Positions 1-11,609 of a stretch of 64,000 nt of DNA are shown here, in pieces. Below the pieces are notes generated by a model, which searched no databases, was not told where the DNA came from, and saw only the letters and a program-made list of their open reading frames with translations. Position 1 is the first letter of the stretch. Every line of letters starts with the position of its first letter. This DNA comes from Magnolia sinica (taxonomy: Eukaryota; Streptophyta; Magnoliopsida; Magnoliales; Magnoliaceae), in contig NC_080574.1 in the NCBI RefSeq assembly GCF_029962835.1, positions 24,588,001-24,652,000 on the forward strand, given 5' to 3'. Both the position numbers and the translations under genes were made by a program.

Positions 1-1109
1 TTAAATATCTCATGCGAGCAGATTTGAACCATGCAAAATTGGATGGACAAGATTGTTTGTAGATAGGCCAGTTGTAGATATTTTGGACCATCAGATTTTC
101 TGTGATTTTACTTCACACCAGTGGATGATGAGTAGACTGAACCTAATGGATGGTATAGATTGGCGATGCTGGTACCAACAGTCCCAATGCTAGTTGCACG
201 GGAAATTGGATCAAACCATTATTTAAAAGTCTCATTGTTAATGTTCGGATCTGCTCTCCCTTTCTATTCTACCACGCAACAATCCAGGCCGTTCATCCAG
301 TAGCTCGACATGGATAGCATTTCCCTGATGGGTGATCATCATTGTTCATGCGAATATGACTAGAAACTTTTTTCCTCGACCGTTGTTACTAAGTCCCAGT
401 TTGTGGATGATAGATTTCTCCGATGAATGAGAATTATGTCTAGTTGAGCCATCTGCTGTGGGGACTTTTAGATGAACGGTCTGGATTGTCATATGGTGAG
501 CCTCTAGCTCAGAGCACTGCTAGCAAGGATTCGAAGGAAGATTGTGATGGCAGGTGCCAATTAAAGGCCGATGACCCCACGGGTGACTGAAAAAAGCTAC
601 TTGTGCCGTGCATATGTTTCGGAGGAGTCATTATACTGTGGCGGACTGTGATGATTGGTATACATGCACTAAGAAAATTTTCATGGTGGGAATGCTTGTA
701 GCCTATATTGGATGATCGGGGCCATCCATTTGCAGCGCACTGCCTTGCATTGGCAATAAATGATTCAAAAAATAAAAAATAAAATAAAATCACGGACTTG
801 AAGATAAAGAAGATTGATTCTTCACCATGCCGTAGGATGCTGACTTGCATACCATCAATTAATGGTGACGATCATATTCTTAGCACATCTTCCCTGGATG
901 GTCACCCAACCACGCTATTGCCAAGAAGACCAACGATCCAGATCATCTTATTCTAGCTGTATGGTGCCCCATCGAGTGCACAAGCTTTAACAAAAATCTC
1001 ATGGTTAGACGGTCATCAATCCAAAATGAATTTATGTACTATGGCCGAAAGCCGTAGCTACTAATCCTTGAATGCGGAGCTTTCATGCTGTTTAGCGGGA
1101 TTTGTAGCG
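1..1109. other. No gene seen
   Basis: AT-rich non-coding plant DNA. The open frames here are short, carry no recognisable domain and overlap on both strands. Phrases such as 'ggatggtgtagat' and 'aacggtctggat' recur through the window and suggest old MITE debris, but no element ends could be fixed. Confidence 0.6.
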
Positions 1110-1622
1110 TGAACATGGATTGGGTACAACCCCGCCGGTCCCTAGCTAGGAACAGAGAGACCACCGTGATGTATGGGTTTTATCCACACCGTCCATCCAT
1201 TTTTCCATATCATTCTAGGCTTTATACCCAAAATGTGGCAGATCCAAGGCTGAAGTGTACCACACCACATGAAGCAGCAGTGATAATGACACTCACCGTT
1301 GAAACCTTTCTAGGTCTCGCCATGATCGTTAATTGCCATCCAACCTGTTCATAAGGTCACATGGACCTGGATGAAGGATAAACGCAAATATCAAATATCA
1401 GCCTGATCTAAAACTTCTGTGGCCCCCAAAAATGTTTTCAACAGTAAGTGTTTAATCCCCATTGTGTGGTCTATTTGAGCATTGGATCTGTCTCTTTTTC
1501 AGTGGTTTTCCATAAAATGATATGAAAAAAATGGATGGACGGTGTCGATGAAACCCATACATCACGGTGGCCCCTCAAAGCCTCTGTGCTAGGGACCGGG
1601 ATAGTATCCAATCCGCGTCCTT
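1110..1622. mobile_element. MITE with long terminal inverted repeats (GGGCCCAC family)
   Basis: A non-coding element of about 510 bases whose two ends are inverted copies. The left end reads GGATTGGGTACAACCCCG then GGTCCCTAGC. The right end, reverse-complemented, reads GGATTGGATACTATCCCG then GTCCCTAGC. The inner arms also pair, with a 'gatgtatgggttttatccac' type motif on the left and its inverted counterpart on the right. Similar elements lie near 18.1, 27.0, 27.6, 28.4, 31.9, 53.2 and 61.4 kb. There is no transposase, so it must have been moved in trans. The superfamily was not determined because no clear target-site duplication was found. Confidence 0.7.
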
Positions 1623-2284
1623 GCAGCGAAGGCATTGTAACTGAGCAGTAGTTAGTTGCTAAATGATCGGCCATCTTTTTACGAGCATTTATAGAATAAC
1701 AACAAGATCTGTGGGTCCGCCGGTGCATCAAGAGCCACGCCAGCGGAATTTCATGTGATTCGACCTGTCGATCGACCAGGTACACTGCCTCATTTTCAGC
1801 TCAAAATGCCACATCACCCACCATTAGTATTGTGTAGGGCCCACCGTAGTACTTACGCTTCTACCAGGTTGATTATGACTATTATACTTTGATTACAAAA
1901 GAAAATAAAATTAAGAAAAGAAAAAAAAAAAAGCCCATGTGGTGGGCCTAGTGTTTAAATAAAATGGACCTGTGGGTCCGTCTGGCTTGGAAGTAGACAT
2001 TTCACTTGCCTAAGTTCTGGAAAGGGTACAAAAGGAGTAGATGGTCCACTACAAATATTCTTGTTATTATTACTTGACCTCAACCAAGGAACGACAATTA
2101 AACTCAAACTAAATAATATAAAATAATATGACAAGAGAAGTTTAAGCCTCCTGTCCAATTTTTAAAACATTAAATGGCCTTTATATTTTAAAAAAATTGG
2201 ACTGCTAAAACAAATCGACACATATGCCAAAATTTGAAACATTGAGTGGGACACAATCGTTTAAAATGGATGATTAAAAGAAAC
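1623..2284. other. No gene seen
   Basis: AT-rich spacer with an A-rich run near 1895-1935. No coding or RNA signal was recognised. Confidence 0.5.
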
Positions 2285-2581
2285 TGACCTATTGACCCAC
2301 TTTCACAGTGCTTGTGAGGCACCAACTTACGTCCAAGGGCTCAACTGAGTTTGGAATGAGCCTGTTCTAGGTATTTAGTGCACTAAGAGAATATGTGAGT
2401 AGGACTTTCATGAGATCCATCCATCCATCAGGGATGCTGCCTCATGTTCACCTCAGAACCCAGAAATCATGATAGTCTAGAAATTAGGTAGGGCACACCC
2501 AAGGATAAAAGTTGGGAGACGACGCTGCCCATTAGTTTTCTATAAGAACTATAGTTTATATGTCATCCAATCTATTCATTT

Positions 2582-2733
2582 ATTTTTTATTTATTATTAT
2601 TATTATTATTTTTAACGTGCCCACACACCCCCACACACTCACACCTTAGTGGGATTTCCCCACCTATGGGTACTCGAACCCTTGACCAGGTGTTGAAACT
2701 CCTGAGAGTCTACCACTGGAGCAAGAGTAAGGA
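2582..2733 (-). mobile_element. tRNA-derived SINE
   Basis: Read on the minus strand, the head holds a tRNA-like promoter: an A-box-like stretch around CAGTGGTAGACTC and a B-box-like GGGTTCGAGTACCC. The tail is A-rich with TAA repeats at the low-coordinate end. The element is flanked by a near-perfect 15-base target-site duplication, CCAATYTATTCATTT, at 2567-2581 and 2734-2748. The empty site is visible in copy B near 5660, which lacks the insertion, so this copy inserted after the segment was duplicated. Confidence 0.8.
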
Positions 2734-3099
2734 CCAATTTATTCATTTGATGTGCCTTGTCAGGATAAAAGAATTACCTAAAAATCAAGGTATTCCAAAA
2801 CTCGAGTTGATCCATACCATGTGAATTTAGATTTTTTTTTTTTAAAGGTATAATTTTACAGAGTGGCCCACCCAAGTGTTGAACCATCTTGATTTTTGGA
2901 TCAAATCTAAACAAGGGGGTGAGGCACCTGATGGATGGAGTAGATTCCATACATGTAATGAACTTTTGGATAGTATGGATTGGCACATAATCGTTACAGT
3001 GGGACCCAGCTTGATGTGTATACATTATCCCTACCGTCCAGGGGATAGTGGGATATGCTGTGGGTATACTTGACATCTGCGCTGTCTAGTGGACAATGG

Positions 3100-3420
3100 A
3101 CCCACCTTAATGTTATGATTGGCTTCCATTGTCCATTGGACAGTGGGTCCTACCTAACCAAGTGATTTTGTGATATAGTGTGGCCCACCTAACCATGTGA
3201 ATTTGTGATACGACGTTGCCCACTTATATATGTGGGATTGTAACGTTTGTGTGACAGTTTACCTATATGGATTTTTATTGTATTTTTGGCCTTTAATCGT
3301 GTGAATATGTGATGTGTGAATGACCTCTAAATTATATGAGATTGTGGTGAATATGTGGCAACCAAACCATGTATAATTGTGATGTATATGTCGCTCACGT
3401 GAACCACGCAACTTCTTTTT
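3100..3420. repeat. Decayed minisatellite-like tract
   Basis: Phrases of the type 'gtggcccacctaaccatgtg' and 'gaatttgtgatacgacgt' recur about every 35 bases with heavy divergence. This looks like an old tandem repeat. No function is evident. Confidence 0.4.
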
Positions 3421-4199
3421 GGGTTCCTTTTAGCCATGGTGTGACGCGTCATATAAATGGAGTGATGATATATACAAAAGAAAAATAAGCTTTACAAGCA
3501 ATTCAAAAGGTTTTGATGGTGGGTGTCACCATCTGACTGTTACGTCTAATGTAGCTCCATTGCACTTTGGATCTGGCTCATTTTTGGAATTCAGGGATAA
3601 CTTGAAGAGCCACACCTTTTTGACAGCTAACATGTTTTCCCTGTACTAGTATGGGCCCTACACACCACATTTTAGAATAAGCTTAACCCTTACCCGGAGT
3701 AGCTATTCTTTATACTTTTGGTTATTGAAGAGTACCAAGGAAAACGATAGGTTGCGTGTACCTACCGTAATGGATGCGAGATTAGATTCTAGAGTTCTCT
3801 TTTCACTTTTGGTAACGCTCATTCCATTAGTTAGATTATGAACATTCATCACATGGACCCTGTGAATTTAGAGGATTTGTGTGGTTGAGTGCCCAAGCCA
3901 TGGTGGGTTCTACACCCATCTAATTGCATGATTTACTTTCTCAACTAAAAATGTATGCATAATTATGCTAGGATACATATTTTTTCCTCAGGTCAAAATC
4001 ACTCAACATTGAATATTTAAAAGATATGAAAAGACATTTGATTTAGGATGAGGATAATTTGGTAGTTTGGAAAGCATTGCTATTGGCTACTTGCTGCTCT
4101 TAAATAGCTCATTGATGGATGAACTATACCGGCTCAATATTAATGGATGTTCAGTTTCGTGTAAATTTTTGCAAAGTTACGAATTTGCATGATTTGTTT

Positions 4200-4510
4200 T
4201 CAAATCTGATTGGAATTCTTCCGAAGGATATATATTTGGGTGTAATTGGGATTAAAAGATAATCTAGGGCTTTCTAATTCGTACATAGGGTTTTAAAGGC
4301 TTGTAAGGGAGATTTGAGACTTGTTCGAATAAGATATTCTATCTCTCATAATTTCATGCTTTCATAGTGTTAACCGTCGCTTTGTGCTGTGGTTTTTTCC
4401 TGCGAGGTTTTTTCTACGTTAAATTTGATGTGTTTGCGTTGTGTTTGCTTAGTGTGATTAGATCACTCCACTTGATTCATCTATGTGTGCTTCTAAAGTC
4501 CCCCAACACT
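4200..4510 (+). mobile_element. Ty1/copia LTR remnant
   Basis: The stretch with 'ctttgtgctgtggttttttc', 'tgcgaggttttttctacgtt' and the following T/G-rich tail closely resembles the 3' half of the LTR seen at 43577-44055. It is a degraded, partial, old LTR with no internal region next to it. Confidence 0.55.
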
Positions 4511-4759
4511 CAATCACTCCATGTAAGTAGGCTGTGACCCGTGGGTTGCTCCACCTTTTTATGTCCTCCTCCTCCTCTCTCTCTCTCTCATTCAGCATGT
4601 TCTGCTGCACCCTTTTCCCCTCCCAAGCTTAGCATTACATGTGCCACATCCCTTTTAAAAGTAAGAGTTAGATGTCCAACTTTTTGTCCCGATATATTAA
4701 TAATTCAAAATTTAGAAGTTTCATCTAATTCCACATATTGATGAAATCTTTCCATCAGG

Positions 4760-6565
4760 AGGGATGCATTATTAATTTTGGCCTAAAAATAAGGCCGTTT
4801 TCATGCCTCACGGGATAGAAAAATGAATGAATAACTAGAAAAGTATTATATGTCTTAACAATCACTTTTACTCATTTATCAAAGAAAATAATAACAAGAA
4901 AACTATCACTTGTACCTCCTACATGGCTCCTCACCTTGAACATTTTAGCGCGCATTGTTCGAAGTTCCAGCCTTTGAAGACCTTTTGGGTATCACCCATC
5001 AAGGGTGTGACCCATCACATAGACAGCCTAGATCATTGAAACCGGACACCGAATCCACTAGCTGAAACATGGGTCATCTGATGTTTAATTCTCTTATTTA
5101 ACGTAGACAAATGGTGCAGTGCTCATGTAGCGATAAAATTTATAGTGCTACTCCTTGCATTCATTCACTTGACGGTCCAACCGATCTATCTGAATTATCT
5201 ATTCACCCCAGAACACATTATATAGACTACCATGCAAAAATTGTACTCATGGATGGGTGGTTACGATTGAAATGATTATTTAAAATCATAAGCAATCTAT
5301 GATGGGTCCTCATAAATAGATGGATCAAAGTGTTGATTAGACTTATTTTTTTGTGTAAACAATCTTAAAAATCCATATTAAAGTCCAATTCCATATTGCT
5401 CGTGAAGCACGAGCAGACATCCAAGGGCCCACCTAAGTTTTGGAATGAGCCTATTCTAGATATTGGGCGCACTAAGAGGCCATGTGGGGAGAACTTTCAT
5501 GAGATCCACCCCGTCCATCAGGCACGCTACATCATATTCACATTTGCACCAGAAGCTCATGGTCATCCAAAACTTAGGTAGGGCACACCGTAGACAAAAA
5601 CTATGGAGAGAATGAAAACCGTCAGTTTTCAGCCAACGGGGATGTTTATATGCCATCCAATTCATTCGTCTGATGTACCTCAATATGATGAAAGAATTAC
5701 CCACAAATCACAATATTTCAAAACGCATGTGGGCCATACCATGTGAATGTAGAGCTTTTTAGATATAATTATATGGGGTAGCCCACCTAAGTGTTGAATC
5801 GACTTCATTTTTAGCTCCATTTTTAGGACCAAGGATAAACAACAGGGTGATGCATCTGATTGGATGGTGTGGATTTCATGCATGTCAGGTCATTTCCACA
5901 CCTTAGGAGATGGTGACTTGGTCGGTTCCACGTGAGGCATGCAAATTTTTACCTTTTTTAGTGGACTACTTTTTTTTAGGTTCCTTTATTTGTGTGGCAC
6001 ATCTTATAATTGGAGTGATGATGTGTACAAAAAATAAAGTGCTCCGCATGCAATCTAAAAGGTTTTAATGGTGCCTGTGATCATCTCAACAGTTCCCTAT
6101 GGTGTAGCTTCGATACATTATGGATTACGCTGATATTTGGGATTCAGGGAGATCTTGAAGGGGCACACCTTTATGATGGATTAGATATTATACCTATGTC
6201 ATGATTTTATCTATTTTTAACGCATGCACACACGCCCCCACGCTCACACCGCAGTGGAATTTCACCACACCTATGGGTACTCGAACCCTTGACCCCGTGT
6301 TGAAACTCCTGAGAGTCTACCACCGGAGCCAGATAATTGTGAGACTCTCTTCACTAAAAATGCATGCATAATTGCGCATCTATTTCTATATATAACTGGT
6401 GTAGTAGGGGGCATTTTTTCCAAGCAATTAGTTTTTTGAAAGTACTGGACATTGAATATTTAAAGGATAGGGAAAAGGCATTTGATTTAAGATAAGGGTA
6501 ATTGGGTAATTTGCATAGCATGGTTGTTGGCAACCTACTCATAAATAGCCTATTGGATGACCAAT
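4760..6565. repeat. Non-coding segmental repeat, copy B
   Basis: Second copy, with four blocks in order. A short block (about 4760-4860) contains 'gaatgaataactagaaaagt'. A block at about 4970-5390 contains 'gcctttgaagaccttttg'. A block at about 5390-5890 contains 'gcacgagcagacatccaagg'. The last, at about 5890-6565, contains 'gtcatttccacaccttagg'. All four recur in copy C, but there the last one comes first. No gene was recognised. Confidence 0.65.
6209..6331 (-). mobile_element. tRNA-derived SINE, degraded
   Basis: The minus strand carries the same head as the 2582-2733 SINE, with B-box-like GGGTTCGAGTACCC and an A-box-like GGTGGTAGACTC. The A-rich tail is short, and a target-site duplication is not clear because the flank is rearranged relative to copies A and C. 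Confidence 0.65.
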
Positions 6566-7571
6566 GTTACTCGCTCATGTCAAGACTGTAAATTTCATGT
6601 CCACTAAACCAAACTAACGAAATCTCAATCAACAACATGCCTCCAAGTACTGGAATAAATAAAACAAATAACCATCCCAAAATTATGAACAATTGTCATA
6701 TAAAAAAAAATAAAAAATCAACAAACTAAAACAGAAATTACTCCAATAACATAAACTGTCCCGTCCTAAATAAGCAAATTGAATGGAAGTAAAATTAGCC
6801 TAATAAATCAAGCTCTTCCTCAGTCAAATAGGGCCACATATCTTATGGATTGTTTACCTATTCAGCCGCATCTTTCCATTTGTGTGCCAACGGCTCATCT
6901 TCCATTACATCTATTTATTTTTCACCAATAAAGTGTAAGCTAGCCAAGCCTAGTGAGAGTTCCCATCTTAGTTGGTCCACATACAGAGTGCATTTAATTT
7001 TCCTTAGTTTCGTTTAAGGCATGAGATGTAACAGTACATCAGATGGGATTAACATCCGTCCACTTGGGTTGAAATATTATCAACTCATATCACCACTTGG
7101 ATAGGCTTCCACCATTCAGTAGGCATGGGCATGACCCACATCTAAAAGCAAAGATGCTGGGATAAACTTTTCGTCCAAGAAAGTCCCCTGGGATAAACTA
7201 TGCATGTACTATGCGATGGATGATGATTAGGTTTCACCATTTGTTAATGGTTTACCATTATATTGTATTTCCTAGCACATATAAGTATGAAAATCATAGT
7301 ACAAATACCCTAATAAATCAAGTATTTATACATGTAAACATCGGTTGACAGACAATCACTAATTCTAACTTCAATCACATGAAACAAGCATCTTGACAGA
7401 ACATTAATCAAATACAATAGGTAACGAGCAACATATCTTAATCTTAATGAAGAAAAAACAACTTGGGATTACTCACCTTCGAATTTGGTCAGATTTATTG
7501 ATATAGAATAATCGAATTAAGAAGGTTCAAGAATTTCCTAAAATCAATACGCAACAACAATGTTTTTGTTT

Positions 7572-7602
<31 letters not shown>

Positions 7603-9269
7603 GACAAATTAATGTTAATTCATATGGTGGGCCCCACATCTGATCGATGGAGATTATGGTTGGGGTCCACGACATAATCAAATTGGATTCCTTTAGTTCC
7701 ATCACTTGATAATCTCACAATCTAATGTGGTACCTTCTCGATCAATCCTTATCAGACCAATGATTATTTAATTGATCCATTAATGATAATGAATTATAAA
7801 ATCATACATTTAATATCATACTTAATCAGATTCTTAAAAATTGAAGTGTACATAGTCTGATTATCCCTTTATTGATTGGTCCTACATTCTTTAGGTCGGA
7901 CCTACAAGGTGAACTCCGATCTCCATATCTCCTCGAGGGCAGCGTGGTTGTTCTCAAATTTGTTTTTTTTCAAAAACTTCTTTTTTAGAGAAACGTGTGT
8001 GTGGTGTATGTTATAAGTGGGCCCCACCCAGGGGTAGTGTGCATGATTCTCAAAATGTTCCAGATGTGTGACTTTATTTTTTATTTTTTAAAAATAAATA
8101 TTAAAAAGTGGTTATCCAACTATCATGATTGACAATGCAATTATAGTGCTAAAGTGGTGGGAGACTCATGTTATAAATTCTCTAAAAAATCACAAACGAA
8201 CTAACATTTAGGGACTAGAAATAGAACTTTGATCAAGTCTCCAAGTTTGGTTGATGATTTGGGTTTCAAAATTTTCTGGTTAAAATGTCCGGTAAACATA
8301 GATTAGCAAATGGACTGTCAGTTTTGAAAAAAGATGGCCCACTTGAAAGTCATGGTCCAAAAATACAATGGACGATGATGAGAGTGTCTATCGAAAAGAA
8401 AATACATATGATTGTTCTATACTACCTAAGGATTTACTATTTAAAAAACGGATACAATCTGATCGTGAGGAAGGGAAATTAATGGTGATGAAAGTGTAGG
8501 AAAATCTTCTCCAATTTTAAGTTGATGTGCCAATGGTTCCCCACACTCTGTGTGTGACCCGTTTTAAGATGAGATCCTATTGATAAGTCGGGATATTAAT
8601 ATTATTTGTTTTAAAAATATTGGCCTCCACATATAAGTGGACCACACAGGTTAAAAACATAATTAAAAAAAAAATAAAAATCAATGAGATGACATGATTT
8701 TGGGATAAAAATTATAATGTGTGGCTAGTCTAGTTTAGATAGGCCGTGGTAGAAAATTTTGGGTAAAACATAGGTCTAGAAACTATATTTTTGAAAGGTT
8801 TCAAGGTGCATGTATATCTACACCCTTGATGTAATTAAGGGGTGTCCTATAAGACGATGTAAGTGTGCAATCATGATGTCAACAATCGAATTAGGCTTGA
8901 TATGAAAAAGAATCACCCTGTTAGATTTACTCTCCTAGACGATCTGCTAAATGGAATATCATGGTTGATTTATGATTTAATGTTCAAGATTGAATAAGGA
9001 AAGGTGATTAAGTTGACGATCGAACTATAAGATAGGTTCCTCTAAAGATGTTTTATCATACCAATATTGAAATTTTGGTTTCTAAGGAGGATAAAGTCTG
9101 TTCTAATGAAGTTCATTTAGAGGTGCCAATACATGAGAGTACTATACTAGTGCAATTTATTGAATGCGAGCATGCATACTTGGGTAAATAAATATATAGA
9201 TTAAGCATGAATGTCTAGATAAATGCAAATGCATACATATACACGGGTACGCATACGTTCCAAAATTAC
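6566..9269. other. No gene seen
   Basis: About 2.7 kb of AT-rich DNA with a poly-T run near 7565-7602. No ORF with a recognisable domain, no RNA gene and no paired element ends were found. Confidence 0.5.
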
Positions 9270-11609
9270 GGGTCATTGTACGTTAGGTCATTTCCCCACC
9301 ATAGACAAGGTGACTTGTTCAGTTCACGTGAGGCACGCTAATATTTCCTATTAGAGTGGACTGCTTTTTGGGTTCTTTTGTGTGGCAAATCTTATAATTG
9401 GATTCACGTACGATGTATATGAAAGACAATGGGCTCCACATGCAATTTAGAAGTTTTTAAAGGTGCGCATCACCATCTCAGCACTTCCTGCTGGTGTAGC
9501 TCCACTACATTTTGGATTACGCTGATATATGGGATTCAGGGAGAACTCGATGGAGCACACCTTTTTGATGGATTAGATGTTATCCCTATGTCACCGTGGA
9601 CCCTACAAACCATGCTTTAGATAATTAAGCTTATTCCTTACATTGTAGAGGATTATTGAAGAGCGAAAATAAGAACGATAAGTTGCTTTTAGCTGTCACA
9701 ATGAATGCACGACAAGACTCTAGATGCCCCTTTTCGCTTTTCATAAAGTTCATGCCACTAGTTAGATCCAGAACATTCATAGATGAACGCTAGGTGACTT
9801 TAGAGGTTTTGTGTGGTTTGCCCAAACCATGGTGGGTTCTGCACCCAATTAATTGCATGATTTGGTCTACTACAACCACTTCAATAAAAATGCATCTATA
9901 TATATATATATAACACTAAGTAGCAGGGGACTTATTATTATTATTCCTTGCAATTAATTAGTTTTTCAAGAGTGTAGAACAATATTGAATATTAACCCAT
10001 TGATGTAGACAGCTCTCCCTCTATTTTAGAGCATGTTCCGCATATATTCAAAATATATTTTGGCCTAATAATGGGGCTGTTTTCACACCTGATGGCATAG
10101 AAAATGAATGAATAACTAGAAAAGTAATACTTTTATTTTCTTTTTCCCATGCAAGAGGAATACTTACAGAGGAAGAACTAGTTTTTTCTTTGATCTTCAA
10201 AAGAACCTCTTCTCCTTATTATGGGTCAAAGAGAGAATGGATTTGATATTTGGTTATTATATGTATCAATGACCTGGTCATGGGATCATGTAAATGATCC
10301 ATAAATGATGAAGGGATTGGGCTAGAAGAAAATGAAATACAAACAACGCGCTAGTCTCGTGGTAATAGATTCCACACGCCCACATACTCACACCATAATG
10401 AGTGTTTGAACCAATGACCTGGTGTTGAAACTTGTGTAAGTCTACCACTGAGCCGTAGGGTTGCAGGCAGAAAAGTAATTAATCTTTCCCACATGAGTGC
10501 AAAGTACATGATGGTTTTTGAGGTTGAACATCTTAGCACTATTCCAAGTTACAGCCTTTGAAGACCTTTTGAGTATCACCTATCTACGGTGTAGACCATC
10601 GCATATAGATAGACTAGATCATTGAAACCGGACACCAAAACCACTAGCTGTTGTCCCTCATTAGAAATATATAGCAAAGCATTTGGATGTAGGAGGGTTA
10701 TCTATTGTTTAATTCTCTCAGTTAACATACACAAATGCCCTAGTGCTCACGTAGCACTAAACATTATTGTGCTCTTAGTTGCGTCCATTCACTTGGATAC
10801 TCCAAGGGGTCGATCTGAACTGTCTATTCACCCGAGAACACATTATATAGACTGCCATGTGAAAATTTCACTCATCAAATGATCCGATCCATCTTTACTT
10901 TGGCCTTATTTTCCGTAGCCATCCCTTTTCAGAGTCATGGATATGGGATGGTTATGATTGCCTGTCAAAAGTGATTATTTAAAATCATGTGCAATCTATG
11001 ATAAGTCTTTATAAATAGATGGATCAAAGTGTTGATTAGACCTATTTTTGTGTAAACGATTTTGAAAATTCATATTAAAGTCTACTTCCACCGCTCTCGT
11101 GAGGCACGAGCAGACATCCAAGGGCCCACCTAAGTTTTGGAATAAGCCTATCCTAAGCATCTGCCACACTAACAGGCCATGCAGGAAGAACTTTCATGAG
11201 ATCCACCCCATCCATCAGGGTCGCTGCCTCATGTTCACCTTGGAGCAAGAAAAATCAAGATCATCCGGATCTTAGGTAGGCACACCCTAGGACAAAAGTT
11301 AGGAGAGGATGCAAACCATTAGTTTTCATCTAATCCATTCATCTGATGTGCCTCATTAGGATGAAAAAATTACCAACAAATCACAGTATTACAAAACTCA
11401 CGTGGGCTAGCTATACCTGTGAATGTAGATATTTTTAGGTATAATTCTATGGGATGGCCCACCGGAGTGTGGAATCAGCTTGATTTTCAGCTTCATTTTT
11501 TGAGCCAAGGATAAGCAACAGGGTGATGTACCTGATGGATGGTGTAGATTTCATGCACGGCTATGTCATTTCCTCACCTTAGAGAAGGTGATTCGGTCGG
11601 TTCCACGTG
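9270..11609. repeat. Non-coding segmental repeat, copy C (rearranged, truncated)
   Basis: It contains the blocks of copy B in the order D (about 9285-9990), A (about 10050-10120), B (about 10540-11085) and C (about 11090-11570), then the first bases of D again ('gtcatttcctcaccttagag'). Homology to copy B stops abruptly at 11609 after 'ggttccacgtgag'. The block order implies a tandem or circularly permuted ancestral array, not three independent insertions. Confidence 0.6.
10345..10470 (-). mobile_element. tRNA-derived SINE, highly degraded
   Basis: The minus strand keeps 'ctcagtggtagacttacac' and a weakened B-box. It belongs with the SINEs at 2582 and 6209 but is more diverged. It interrupts copy C between blocks A and B. 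Confidence 0.5.

Larger units (their letters stand above)
2285..4140. repeat. Non-coding segmental repeat, copy A
   Basis: First of three related segments. It starts near 'cttgtgaggcaccaactt', carries a block ending near 2965, then a block (about 3400-4140) with 'ttaaaagatatgaaaagaca' and 'tgatttaggatgaggataat' that recurs near 6460-6520. The same blocks appear in copy B (4760-6565) and, in a different order, in copy C (9270-11609). No long open frame is kept between copies, so it is not a gene duplicate. A SINE interrupts copy A. The origin of the segment is unknown; an old LTR or non-autonomous element is possible. Confidence 0.65.

Noticed and set aside
3400-4140. Protein-coding gene within the segmental repeat
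   Set aside because: No frame is preserved between the three copies.
10345-10470. tRNA gene
   Set aside because: Only A- and B-box-like text is present; no cloverleaf can be drawn and two SINE relatives explain it.
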